Shown piece by piece: positions 1-8,099 of a stretch of 64,000 bases of DNA. The DNA is from DATKIY01 sp963726755. GTDB taxonomy: Bacteria; Actinomycetota; Actinomycetes; JAHEKZ01. The stretch is taken from NCBI GenBank assembly GCA_963726755.1, contig CAVSDB010000001.1, forward strand, positions 744,001 to 808,000, written 5' to 3'. Every line of letters starts with the position of its first letter. Position 1 is the first letter of the stretch. The translations under genes and the position numbers were made by a program. A model generated the notes under the pieces. The model worked only from the letters and a program-made list of their open reading frames with translations. It searched no databases and was not told the DNA's origin.

Positions 1-928
1 TGTCGAGATGCTCAGCGACGGCATCGCGTCCATAAGGCAGCGTCGGGTTAGTCGACGAGCCGATCACGTTGGCAACACCGGCAAGCGACAGCACGTTCGG
101 TACGTGTCCGCCGCCGCATCCTTCGACGTGGAACGCATGAATCGTCCGACCATCCAGCACCGAAAGCGTGTCGGCGACCGACAGACTTTCGTTCAGTCCA
201 TCGGTGTGCAGCGCAACCTGAACGTCGTACTCCTCAGCGACGTTGAGCGCGGTGTCGAGCGCACGTGCATGTGCGCCGGTGTCCTCATGCACTTTGAACC
301 CGCAGACCCCGCCCTCGACTAATGCCTCGACAAGTCCGTCCGGTGACGACGCCGACCCGCGTCCCAGGAACCCGATGTTGACCGGCCATGCGTCGAACGC
401 GTCGTACGCCGTACGCAACCCCCAGGGGGAGTTGACACCGACGCCCCACATCGGACCGAACTCCTGCGACAGGATCGTCGTGACGCCGGACGAAAGCGCC
501 GCTTCCATGATCCGCGGCGACATGCCGTGCACGTGCGTGTCGATGACGCCCGCGGTAGCGATCAGACCCTCGCCGTTCATGACGAGCGTTCCGGTGCCTA
601 CGACGACGTCGACGCCATCGAGAGTGTCGGGGTTGCCTGCTCGACCGATCGCGGAGATGCGACCCTCGCGAATTCCGATAGACACTTTGCGGATGCCGGT
701 GACGGCGTCCATCAGCAGGACGTTCGAGATGACGAGGTCGCACGTCTCGCGGACAGTGCGTGCTTGCAGGTGAATACCGTCGCGCGCGGTCTTGCCGAAT
801 CCCATGAGGAACTCGTCACCGACTTGTTGCGAGTCCGACTCGACTTCGACGACGAGTCCGGTGTCTCCGAGGTGGACGCGGTCACCAGTCGTCGGACCAT
901 GGACTGCGGCGTACTCGTCGCGCCTCAT
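1..928 (-). CDS. ureC: Urease alpha-subunit-like protein UreC (partial, runs off left edge)
   Basis: Catalytic urease subunit, which hydrolyses urea to ammonia and carbamate at a dinickel centre. About 309 N-terminal residues are present and I found no frameshift in them. The start MRRDEY overlaps the ureAB stop as ATGA. Visible nickel-site residues are DTHVH (two His), the Lys of GFKVHED that is carbamylated in ureases, the HTD His and the His of HVEGCGGGH. The match to classical UreC is clearly divergent: HVHGMSP replaces the usual HIHFI context, and the N-terminal domain is unusual after GDRVHLGDTG. This resembles the second, accessory-gene-poor urease locus of some actinobacteria. No ureD, ureE, ureF or ureG is visible, but the downstream side is outside the window. 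Confidence 0.88.
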   Translation of the reverse strand, partial: MRRDEYAAVHGPTTGDRVHLGDTGLVVEVESDSQQVGDEFLMGFGKTARDGIHLQARTVRETCDLVISNVLLMDAVTGIRKVSIGIREGRISAIGRAGNPDTLDGVDVVVGTGTLVMNGEGLIATAGVIDTHVHGMSPRIMEAALSSGVTTILSQEFGPMWGVGVNSPWGLRTAYDAFDAWPVNIGFLGRGSASSPDGLVEALVEGGVCGFKVHEDTGAHARALDTALNVAEEYDVQVALHTDGLNESLSVADTLSVLDGRTIHAFHVEGCGGGHVPNVLSLAGVANVIGSSTNPTLPYGRDAVAEHLD

Positions 929-1622
929 TCGGCCACACCTGCCCCTAGATACCCGGTAGCTCGAGCCTTGGCCAGCGCTTGTTCCTTCGCGCCTGATGCA
1001 TCGAGGGGGCCGTCGACGAGTCCGGCGAATCCGATGACGACTCGCGCGCCGCCGATGGGGACGAGCGACACGCGTGGTCGACGTCCCTGGTTCGAATCGC
1101 ACGGCGGAACCGGCGTCGATGCCGAGGTGTTGACCGTAAGCCGCGGCTCGGTCGAACTCGAGTCGCGGATTGACCTCGAAGAAGTGGAAGTGCGACGTCA
1201 CGCTGATCGGCACGTCTGCTGTATTGGTAACAGTGACCTGCACGGCGAGTTCGTTTGCAGTCGCGACTTCACTGTCGTCGGTCAGCACTGCGCCAGGTGC
1301 GTTGTCTCCAAGCGATCCACCACCGATCGGATCAGGGACGACCACGAGCCGACTGCCGTCGTCGAACACCGCTTCGACCCAGACCTCGGGGAGTAGGTCG
1401 GCGACCCCCGGCAGCACGTCGTCGGGGGAGAGGACGGAACGCGCAGTGTCGATGGCTTCGGTGAGGCGCGCGCCGTCACGAGCGCTCTCGATCACGGAGT
1501 CGCTGATGAGCGCGGTGGCTTCGGGGAGGTTGAGTTGCAACCCCCGTGCAGCGCCGCTTTCGAGCCAACTCGGCAGCAGTGAAGACGAGCAGGCGGTCGC
1601 GTTCGGTAGGCGTGAGGCGCAT
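925..1622 (-). CDS. ureAB: Urease gamma/beta fusion protein UreAB (frameshifted in this sequence)
   Basis: Structural urease subunits gamma and beta joined in one chain of about 231 residues, as in several actinobacteria. The UreA part starts MRLTPTERDRLLVFTAAELARKR. A one-base excess near 1550-1552 shifts the frame, and the other frame continues with ARGLQLNLPEA and VLSPDDVLPGVADLLPEVWVEA. The UreB part follows without a stop and contains the typical TNTADVPISVTSHFHFFE and FDRAAAYGQHL segments. The stop overlaps the ureC start, so the two are translationally coupled. The frameshift is more likely a sequence error than decay, because both sides stay highly conserved. Confidence 0.85.
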
Positions 1623-1695
1623 GCGTCGATCATGCCGGACGGCGGGGTGAGTCGGCGTGCTGGCAGGTCGCGTCGCTCTCTATGCTCGCTGTGCC

Positions 1696-1769
1696 GGGGC
1701 GGTAGCTCAGCCGGTCAGAGCAGCGGACTCATAATCCGTCGGTCGTGGGTTCGAGCCCCACCCGCCCCA
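1696..1769 (+). tRNA. tRNA with CAU anticodon (Met or lysidine-type Ile2)
   Basis: A complete cloverleaf of 74 nt. The acceptor GGGGCGG pairs fully with CCGCCCC, the discriminator is A, the D-loop region is GTAGCTCAGCC and the T-arm contains GGTTCGAGCC. The anticodon loop is CTCATAA, giving CAU. The GGACTCATAATCC stem and the following GTCGGTCG resemble tRNA-Ile2 (CAU modified to lysidine) as much as elongator Met, so the amino acid is not settled. CCA is not encoded. An IS element sits immediately beyond the 3' end. Confidence 0.93.
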
Positions 1770-1776
1770 CCGCAGT
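1764..1776 (+). repeat. 13-bp direct repeat, left copy, overlapping the tRNA 3' end
   Basis: GCCCCACCGCAGT covers the last six bases of the CAU tRNA and seven bases beyond. An identical 13-mer lies at 3139-3151 on the far side of the IS481-like element. It may be a target-site duplication longer than usual for this family, or a recombination (att-like) core. Confidence 0.8.
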
Positions 1777-1786
1777 CAGTGTGTGG

Positions 1787-1875
1787 TTCCGGCTGATGCT
1801 TGACATTTTGGCTTCGGCTGATGGGTTACAGGGTTTCGGCTGATGGGTGACGGTGGTTTCGGGTGATGCGTGACA
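1787..1875 (+). repeat. Four iterons in the IS481-like left end
   Basis: Copies start near 1787, 1813, 1835 and 1858 and follow the pattern TTCGGCTGATGNNTGAC with few changes, at a spacing of 22-26 bp. Inverted copies appear near 3080-3135. They lie at the ends of the element, which suggests transposase binding sites. Confidence 0.75.
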
Positions 1876-1883
1876 CTCGGCTC

Positions 1884-3062
1884 ATGTTGGTGGAGCTGAG
1901 TGTTGTGGAGCAGAGGTATCAGGCGGTTCTGGCGGTGATCTCGTGACGGCGAACCGGTGGTGGATGTGGCTTCGCCGGTTCGGGGTGAGGCGGCAGGCGG
2001 TGCATCGGTGGTTGGGGCGGTATGAGCCTGAGGGGCTGGCGGGGTTGGCGGATCGTTCTCATCGGCCGCTCGGTGTTCTCGGTCAGATGGACTCGGCGGT
2101 TGAGGCGTAGGTGTTGGAGGGGCGTCGACGGCATCCGGATTGGGGTCCTCGCCGGTTGGGGCATGAGGCGGCTCGCGCGAGGGTTGATCCGGTGCCGTCG
2201 CGGTCGGGGGTGTATCGGGCGTTGAAGCGGGCGGGGATGATCGACCCGGATGCTCGTAAGCGCCGTGATCGTAAGTTCCGGCGTTGGGAGCGGGGAGGGC
2301 CGATGGAGTTGTGGCAGATGGATGTGGTTGGTGGGGTCTTGTTGGCTGATGGGACCGCAGTTGAAGGCGTTGACCGGGGTCGATGATCATTCTCGGTTCG
2401 TGGTGTGTGCGGGGTTGATGGTGCGGGCGACGTCTCGGGCGGTGTGTGGGCATTTCGCGCAGGCGATGCGGGTTCATGGTGTTCCGCAGGAGTTGTTGAC
2501 CGACAACGGGAAGGTGTTCACCGGCCGTTTCGGGCGTAAGGATGTTGAGGTGTTGTTCGACCGGATCTGCCGGGAGAACGGTATTGATCATCTGCTGACT
2601 GCGCCGCGGTCTCCGACCACGACAGGGAAGATCGAACGGTTCCACCGGACGTTGCGGCAGGAGTTCTTGACTGGTCGAGTCTTCGACGACCTCCAAACTG
2701 CGCAGGAGCAACTCGATCAGTGGGTGGCCAGTTACAACTCTGACCGGCCGCATCCGGCACTGGGGATGGCCGCTCCAGCTGAGCGGTTCACCCAGGCGGT
2801 GGCAGGAAGACCAGCCGACGACTCGGCGTTAACCGCTGAACGCACCGGCGGCGATTGGATCTCCCGCCGGGTCGGCTCAAACGGGGTGGTGTCGGTGGCC
2901 TGGCAGCAGATCAGTTGCGGTAAACACCGGGTCGGACACAACGTCGATATTCACCTCGACGGCAGAACACTGCAGATCTGGGACGGCGACGAACTGCTGA
3001 AAACCGTCCTGCGGACCAGCACGAAGGAGGTCCGCAAGAAGCACGCCGCGAAGGCGAGCTGA
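1884..3062 (+). pseudogene. IS481-family transposase, interrupted
   Basis: Integrase-core transposase with an N-terminal helix-turn-helix (VRRQAVHRWLGRY) and a C-terminal rve domain. DDE residues are visible: the Asp of LWQMDVVGG, the Asp of ELLTDNGKVF and the Glu of TTTGKIERFHRTLRQ. The reading frame is broken soon after VEQRYQAVLAVIS, again near DVAS, by a TAG after MDSAVEA (near 2108) and by another shift near 2365. The C-terminal 230 residues are intact and end at KKHAAKAS. With several lesions plus an in-frame stop, real inactivation is plausible, although this window has many indel errors. Confidence 0.85.
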
Positions 3063-3138
3063 CCATGAAACAATCACCAAGGATGTCAACACATCAGGCG
3101 AAGCACGATCCGTCACAGCATCAACCGAAGCCTCTACA

Positions 3139-3151
3139 GCCCCACCGCAGT
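3139..3151 (+). repeat. 13-bp direct repeat, right copy
   Basis: GCCCCACCGCAGT, identical to 1764-1776. It directly abuts the right IS end (ACA, reverse complement TGT). The 195 bases that follow, to the next gene, show nothing I can identify. Confidence 0.8.
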
Positions 3152-3346
3152 AGTACCAATGGCTTCCCCTTGCCCGGCCTGCAGAAACTCAGCGAGACCA
3201 CCAGGCGCTAAGCGGTCGGGAGGTGTCGCAGTAGGTCGCGGCAGGCCGTAATTACGGCGTCTTTTCGGCGTCCTTCGCGGCGCTGCGACGGACCTCACGT
3301 TAGGAGACCCGCGCCTGAGCCGCAGTCGTCCCTAGTCGACCAGCGG

Positions 3347-3598
3347 CTAGTCACCTCCCCTGTTCTTGGTCCAGACTTGCCCGTACATCACACGCGATCC
3401 CAGGCTCATCATGCCCGCCCCAACGAGAACGATGATCGTGCCTCCGATGTACATGATGGAGGCGATGTCCCGGAGGACTCCCTGCCGGACCTCACAGATG
3501 GTGTCGGTCTTGTGAATAATCGTGCAGTGGCCGTTACCGGCGATCGCAGCCTTGAGGCAACCACCCACTATCGCGACGAAGCCAACAACGATGAGCAA
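3347..3598 (-). CDS. Small membrane protein, unknown function
   Basis: An 83-residue protein not recognised as a known family. It has two hydrophobic stretches, one at the N-terminus (MLIVVGFVAIVGGCLKAAIA) and one near residues 48-66 (IMYIGGTIIVLVGAGMMSL), with two cysteines in the loop between them (HCTI and TICEV). It lies 23 bp downstream of a DUF4386 gene on the same strand and could be co-transcribed with it. Possibly a small accessory membrane protein; function open. Confidence 0.5.
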   Translation of the reverse strand: MLIVVGFVAIVGGCLKAAIAGNGHCTIIHKTDTICEVRQGVLRDIASIMYIGGTIIVLVGAGMMSLGSRVMYGQVWTKNRGGD

Positions 3599-3621
3599 TA
3601 GTGCGGCCGTCTGAAAAGTTG

Positions 3622-4315
3622 CTACGCGGGACTTGCCTCCGCGAGGAGCGGCGAGGGCTTGTAGCCCTTTGCCGTGAGATAGATCGCGAGCGAAGCCTCC
3701 CAGATGATCTCAATAGCCGTAAGGGCGAAGAGTCCGCCGCTCGGGTTGTCGAGCACCCCGAAGAGAACGAACACGCCACCGAGGAAAGCGAGTGGTCCAC
3801 CGATCAACCCCAACGCGGCCATACCACGGGGCACCAGGCCCGACTTAAACAGGAGATAGCCGAGCAGAATGCCGTTCCCGATGCCGGAACAGAACTGTGG
3901 TCCAAGGAGAAACGTCCAGTCGTGCAGCGTCACGAGGGCCTGTCCGACCAAGCCGGTCGAAACTGCGTCACCACCGGCAACGTCATCGCGCAGGGTGACG
4001 ACTGACATCAGGCTGATCAAGCCGACAACGATTAACGTCGACTCAACGGTGCGGCTAGCTACATAGCCGAGGGCGACCGGCTGGTTCACCTTCTTCAGGA
4101 CCGGATAGAAGACCACGGCTGTGGCGATATTGCAGATCGCCACCAGGACTCTCCAGCAAGGCACCTACGGCTACCTTCTTGTCGAAGCCAGCGCCGAGGA
4201 TGAAGTCCGCGTCATTGAGCACAGAGTCATAGAAGAACAGGGCGGGGATGGAGAATACGAACGTGCCGATGAACCACAGTCCTGCTATACGTCCAGGTTT
4301 CCGGAGTGCATTCAC
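3622..4315 (-). CDS. DUF4386 family membrane protein (frameshifted)
   Basis: A multi-pass membrane protein of about 230 residues. The N-terminal part (MNALRKPGRIAGLWFIGTF) and C-terminal part are in different frames; the join is near 4150, where VGALLE continues as VLVAICNIATAVVFYPVLK. Family landmarks are the HDWTFLLGPQF segment, GNGILLGYLL and GGPLAFLGG. A full-length relative of the same size is encoded 2.2 kb away on the opposite strand (6554-7249) and shares the DWTFLLGP motif. The role of DUF4386 proteins is unknown. Confidence 0.78.
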
Positions 4316-4583
4316 TTGAATCCGATCAGTCGCTGGCAGATCCAGGCAGCCTAGCCCTTCGGATGCTCTTCACATGCCGATCACACTGGACTTCAAGTGC
4401 ATGGCTGACACCGGTCACGCACACAATCGCACGGCACTAGTCAGAAGAATGCTCCTCCTAGGCACGTCGCCGACGCTATGGCCGGACGGGGGTACGGCTC
4501 TAAGGGACTCGAGTATCGTTTGATCTGGAGTCAGGTTGAGCGCCCCGGCGCCGGGATCCCACCGAGCCTTTGGGACCTAAACG

Positions 4584-5189
4584 TCACGGGACCTGCTTGG
4601 CCTTCGGCTTTGCGCGGGCGTGCATCCGTTCGCCTTGCGGTCCGAAGACACTAAGCACTTCGGTCGGTGCGTCACCGGTGCTACCGAACCAGTGGGGGAC
4701 CCGGGTGTCGAACTCTGCCACCTCGCCTGGGCCGAGGATGAGATCGTGGTCGGCGAGTACAAGGCGCATCTTGCCGGTGATGACGTACAACCACTCGTAG
4801 CCTTCATGCGCCTTGAGTTCGGGCTTGTTCTTGGACGTAGGAATGACGATCTTCCACGCTTGCAGACCACCGGGCTGTCGAGTGAGTGGGATAACTGTGC
4901 GGCCGTGTACTCGGCGAGGCTTGAGTTGAACCCGAGGGTCTCCAACCTCTGGGGCACCAACCAAATCGTCTAGCGGCACTCGATAGGCGTGAGCCAGGGG
5001 CAGCAGAATCTCAAGGCTTGGCCGACGCTGACCGGACTCAAGCCTGGACAGCGTGCTCTTCGAGATTCCGGTGGTGGCCGCCAGGGCGGTCAGCGTGACG
5101 CCTCGCTGCTGACGTAGCCGTCGAAGCCTTGGCCCGACCTGGTCGAGCGCATCCGCAATCAGTGAAGCAGTGTCTTCCACGGGACTCAT
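4584..5189 (-). CDS. XRE-family transcriptional regulator with C-terminal cupin
   Basis: A 201-residue repressor-like protein. Residues about 15-70 form an HTH of the lambda-repressor type (LRRLRQQRGVTLTALAATTG, SKSTLSRLESGQRRPSLEIL). Residues about 110-185 form a small-molecule-sensing cupin (HEGYEWLYVITGKMRLVL, LGPGEVAEFDTRVPHWFG). The start at MSPVED is preferred to an upstream ATG because it places the HTH at the usual distance. It is divergent from the flavin oxidoreductase gene with about 70 bp between, so it may control that gene. Its ligand is unknown. Confidence 0.87.
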   Translation of the reverse strand: MSPVEDTASLIADALDQVGPRLRRLRQQRGVTLTALAATTGISKSTLSRLESGQRRPSLEILLPLAHAYRVPLDDLVGAPEVGDPRVQLKPRRVHGRTVIPLTRQPGGLQAWKIVIPTSKNKPELKAHEGYEWLYVITGKMRLVLADHDLILGPGEVAEFDTRVPHWFGSTGDAPTEVLSVFGPQGERMHARAKPKAKQVP

Positions 5190-5258
5190 CTCACAGGGAA
5201 TTCCCGAAAATGGCAACAAAGGTTGGTAGAAGAGGGACGGCGGGTGCACTCTCCTTCC

Positions 5259-6186
5259 ATGACCAACTACGACGTCGCGATCATCGGTGCCGGAGCCGCG
5301 GGCCTATCCGCCGGACTGGTGTTATCGCGGGCCCGTCGCACGGTTCTCCTCGTAGACGCCGGCGCACCGCGAAACGCGCCAGCCACACACATGCAAGGGT
5401 TCTTGTCCCGAGACGGGATGGCACCTGCGGAACTGGTGGCAATCGGACGGCACGAGGTCACGGGCTACGGCGCCGAGATCGTTGATGAAGCTGTGACCAA
5501 CGTCGGGCCCTCGAGCGGCGGCGGGTTCGACATGCTATTGGCCAGTGGCCGTCGTCTGTCCGCTCGACGCCTACTAGTCACCACCGGCCTCAAAGACGTC
5601 CTTCCAGACATCGAAGGACTGCACGAGCGCTGGGCTCGTGACGTCCTCCACTGCCCGTACTGCCACGGCTGGGAGGTCCAAGACCAGCGACTCGGAGTTA
5701 TCTGCGACGGTTCACCCGAGTCCATCCAGTACGCACACATCGTTCGGCAGTGGTCCGACGACGTCGTCGCCTTCGTCCCGTCAGGCCACGCTGACTGATG
5801 AGCAGCGAATCGAACTCACCGCACGAAGGATCGATGTAGTCGACGGCACTCTGTCTCGCGTAGTGGTCGAGGACGACCACCTGGTCGGAGTCGTACTCGA
5901 CGATGGCCGGGTCGTGGCTCGTGACGCTCTCTTCGTCCCTCCCCGATTCATACCTAACAACGACCTGCTCGCCCAGCTTGGTTGTGAACTCGACGGCGAT
6001 TGGGTCGTCAAGGATGCGACCGGTCGGACGACGGTTCCGGGTGTTTGGGTTGCCGGGAACGTCGCCAACCCCCGCGCCCAAGTCATTACCGCGGCAGGCG
6101 AAGGCTCCGCAGCTGCCATCGCCATCAACGCCGACCTCGTCAGCGACGACATTCGCAAAGCCGTAGAAACGGCTCCCCACTTATAA
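5259..6186 (+). CDS. FAD-dependent thioredoxin-reductase-like oxidoreductase (frameshifted)
   Basis: A flavoprotein disulfide oxidoreductase of about 308 residues. The start MTNYDVAIIGAGAAG gives the FAD-binding GxGxxG. A redox pair lies in HCPYCHGWE (CPYC instead of the CATC of housekeeping thioredoxin reductase), and the C-terminal FAD segment TTVPGVWVAGNV is present. The NADPH-binding Rossmann motif GxGxxA is poorly conserved (GVICDGSPESIQ). Frame lost near 5788: VPSGHA is followed in another frame by LTDEQRIELTARRID. This CPYC/CPFC group includes enzymes acting on small-molecule dithiols, so calling it TrxB would be too specific. Confidence 0.83.
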
Positions 6187-6213
6187 CTCCCCACTTACAA
6201 AAGGAGAAACCAT

Positions 6214-6468
6214 ATGTCCCAGTCCGCGCCAACCCGCCCGACCGTCGGCCCACCAACCAAGCATCAGCTTGCCCTCATGATCTGGCTGGCGGTCTTTCCA
6301 ACCTTGACAGTGCTGAACCTGATGTTCGGTGACTGGCTCAAGACCCTGTCTCCTGTGGCACGCACGTTTGTCCTCGCCACAGCCGCGGTGCCGATCGTTA
6401 TCTACGGATTGATGCCTCAGTTGCATAAGTTGCGCGTACGCCTGCTTAGCGGAGTTGTCAGCGGATGA
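6214..6468 (+). CDS. Two-helix membrane protein resembling the COG3224 membrane tail
   Basis: An 84-residue protein with a strong ribosome-binding site (AAGGAGA) and two membrane helices (about residues 18-37 and 50-66). The pattern KHQLALMIWLAVFPTLTVLN followed by LMPQLHKLRVRLL resembles the C-terminal membrane part of antibiotic-biosynthesis-monooxygenase-like COG3224 proteins, here without the catalytic domain. It starts 27 bp after the flavin oxidoreductase and is probably in its operon. Function unknown. Confidence 0.6.
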   Translation: MSQSAPTRPTVGPPTKHQLALMIWLAVFPTLTVLNLMFGDWLKTLSPVARTFVLATAAVPIVIYGLMPQLHKLRVRLLSGVVSG

Positions 6469-6553
6469 TGGCAGCAGCCGCGAGCACCCTGTGTCCGTTG
6501 TGCTTGGTGAACACTTTCCTAATATCGGCTGACTGATGACTCTGGGAGGCGAG

Positions 6554-7249
6554 ATGGCTGACGACCAAAGGACGGCGCGGATCTTCGGAGTGCTGTTCAT
6601 CATCACGTTCATCACCTCGATTGGTGCCCTGGCTCTTTTCCAGCCAGTTCTCGATGACCCTGCTGCGTACATCGCGGGTGGCGGTAAGGACGGCCAGATC
6701 TACTTTGGCGTCTTCCTCGAGTTCCTTCTGGTCCTCTCGAACGTCGGGACAGCCGTCGTTCTCTACCCGGTCGTGAGGCGACAAAACGAAGGCCTCGCGA
6801 TCGCCTACGTCGGCGCTCGGATCATCGAGAGCGTCTTCATCGCTGGCGGAATCATTTTCATGCTCGGCGTCGTCAGCCTGCGCCAGGACTCCCCAGGCGC
6901 CGCCGACCTGGCCGTGTCGTTGGCCGCGATGAAGGACTGGACGTTCCTGCTCGGCCCTGGGATGGTCGTCCCATTCGGCAACGGATTGATCCTGGGTTAC
7001 TTGATGTACCGCTCTGCACTCGTCCCACCGCGCATGGCCTGGCTCGGGATGATCGGAGGCCCACTCCTCCTGCTTGGAAACCTTGGTGTGCTCTTCGACC
7101 TGTGGGACCAGAACAGCGCAGTGAGCATCCTGGTTGTGCCGGAGTTCATCTGGGAGGCATTCCTCGGCATCTACTGCGCGATCTGGGGTTTCAGACGAGA
7201 TAGTCCGATCCTTAACCGGCCACCCTTGACTCCGCAGCCTCAGCAGTGA
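6554..7249 (+). CDS. DUF4386 family membrane protein
   Basis: An intact membrane protein of 231 residues with about six hydrophobic segments. The start MADDQRTARIFGVLF is chosen because GGGAGG lies eight bases upstream; another ATG lies 18 bases before it. It shares WTFLLGP, GNGLILGYLMY and the MAWLGMIGGPLLLLG pattern with the gene at 3622-4315. Two copies on opposite strands within 3.6 kb suggest duplication or joint import. Function unknown. Confidence 0.82.
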   Translation: MADDQRTARIFGVLFIITFITSIGALALFQPVLDDPAAYIAGGGKDGQIYFGVFLEFLLVLSNVGTAVVLYPVVRRQNEGLAIAYVGARIIESVFIAGGIIFMLGVVSLRQDSPGAADLAVSLAAMKDWTFLLGPGMVVPFGNGLILGYLMYRSALVPPRMAWLGMIGGPLLLLGNLGVLFDLWDQNSAVSILVVPEFIWEAFLGIYCAIWGFRRDSPILNRPPLTPQPQQ

Positions 7250-7359
7250 CGGGGTGACCTCGCGCCGCCCGGTTCGTACGCAAGTGGCTACACGGCAACC
7301 CAACTGATTGGCACACGCGCAACGACTTGCGGGTCCACGATGAGAGAAGGAGGTCCAAC

Positions 7360-7734
7360 ATGCGAGTGATGTTGATGATCAAGGGGGATCCAGAACCTGG
7401 CGCAAGGCCGAGCGAAGAACTCCTCGACGCCATGGGCAAGTACAACGACAAACTGAAGGGAGCGGGAGTCCTCGTCGATCTAGCCGGGCTCTACCCGAGC
7501 GGTGAAGGGAAGCGCGTGAAGTTCGCTGAGGGAAAGCGCACCGTGCTCGACGGGCCATTCGGTGAGAAGGACGCGATCGCGGGCTACTGGATCCTTCAGG
7601 TGGAGTCGATGGACGAGGCGGTCGACTGGGCCAACCTCGCCCCGTTCGAGTCGCTTGCCCGGATCTACCCAGGCGAGTACGGCGCCCAAGGCGAGATCGA
7701 GATCCGTCAGGTATTCGAGGTTGAAGCCCTCTGA
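7360..7734 (+). CDS. YCII-related domain protein
   Basis: A 124-residue YCII/DGPF-type ferredoxin-like protein starting MRVMLMIKGDPEPG, with the signature TVLDGPFGEKDAIAGYWI. AGAAGGAGG eight bases upstream fixes the start. Such proteins often sit beside ECF sigma factors, but none is nearby here. It is probably a small dimeric enzyme or binding protein; the substrate is unknown. Confidence 0.85.
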   Translation: MRVMLMIKGDPEPGARPSEELLDAMGKYNDKLKGAGVLVDLAGLYPSGEGKRVKFAEGKRTVLDGPFGEKDAIAGYWILQVESMDEAVDWANLAPFESLARIYPGEYGAQGEIEIRQVFEVEAL

Positions 7735-7966
7735 CCGCCCTCGGTGGGGGCCATGGCGAACACTGCTCCGATTACCCGCCAGCGCAACCGCCTGTTCTCC
7801 CCGCTCCTAAGAGCCGCTCTTGCGCCCTTGGTGCGGAAGTGGGGATTGCGTCGTATTGCGTTAGCGCCCTAGCGCGGCCCGCAGTTCTCTCCTTTTCGGG
7901 AGGCCGGTTTTGACTGGTCTGGGAGCCTCTCCCTTCCATCCCGCCTCGAACGGGTGCGCCTGTTCG

Positions 7967-8099
7967 CCTTCGGCTGATGCTTGACAGTTGTTTCGGTTGA
8001 TTCTTGACACTCGTCTCTATGAGGGAGATGAGTGTGGCTGAGCAGCGGTGTCAAGCGGTCCTGGCTGTTTTGTCTGAGGGTCGCACCTGGTTGCGCGCA
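7967..8099 (+). mobile_element. Truncated IS481-like left end (relic)
   Basis: Contains two copies of the TTCGG(C/T)TGAT...TTGACA iteron (from 7968 and near 7992), then the first codons of an IS481 transposase, MREMSVAEQRCQAVLAVLSEG, matching the copy at 1884. Similarity ends at the stop codon of the LamG gene on the other strand. It marks an old insertion whose right part is lost. The 230 bases before it, after the YCII gene, hold only a weak hairpin (GGGAGGC...GCCTC). Confidence 0.75.

Larger units (their letters stand above)
1777..3138 (+). mobile_element. IS481-like insertion sequence
   Basis: An element of about 1.36 kb between the two copies of a 13-bp direct repeat. Its ends are imperfect inverted repeats that begin TGT and share a TTCGG(C/T)TGATGCT..TGAC core; the left end may start a few bases inside the repeat (TGT at 1780 or 1782). 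The left end carries four copies of a 17-18 bp iteron, and the right end carries two or three inverted copies. It encodes one DDE transposase, here broken. A truncated relative lies at 7967-8099 in the same orientation. Confidence 0.82.

Noticed and set aside
1776..2753. Long Pro/His-rich reading frame opposite the transposase
   Set aside because: Low-complexity composition (Pro, His, Arg) and no domain; it is the antisense of the IS481 transposase.
1884..3062. Programmed frameshifting in the IS transposase
   Set aside because: IS481 transposases are normally a single frame, no slippery sequence is evident, and an in-frame TAG is also present.
5259..6186. Housekeeping thioredoxin reductase TrxB
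   Set aside because: CPYC instead of CATC and a weak NADPH-binding motif; no thioredoxin gene beside it.
6458..7303. Reading frame of 281 codons opposite DUF4386
   Set aside because: Composition is charged and antisense-like; the other strand encodes a clear DUF4386 protein with a ribosome site.
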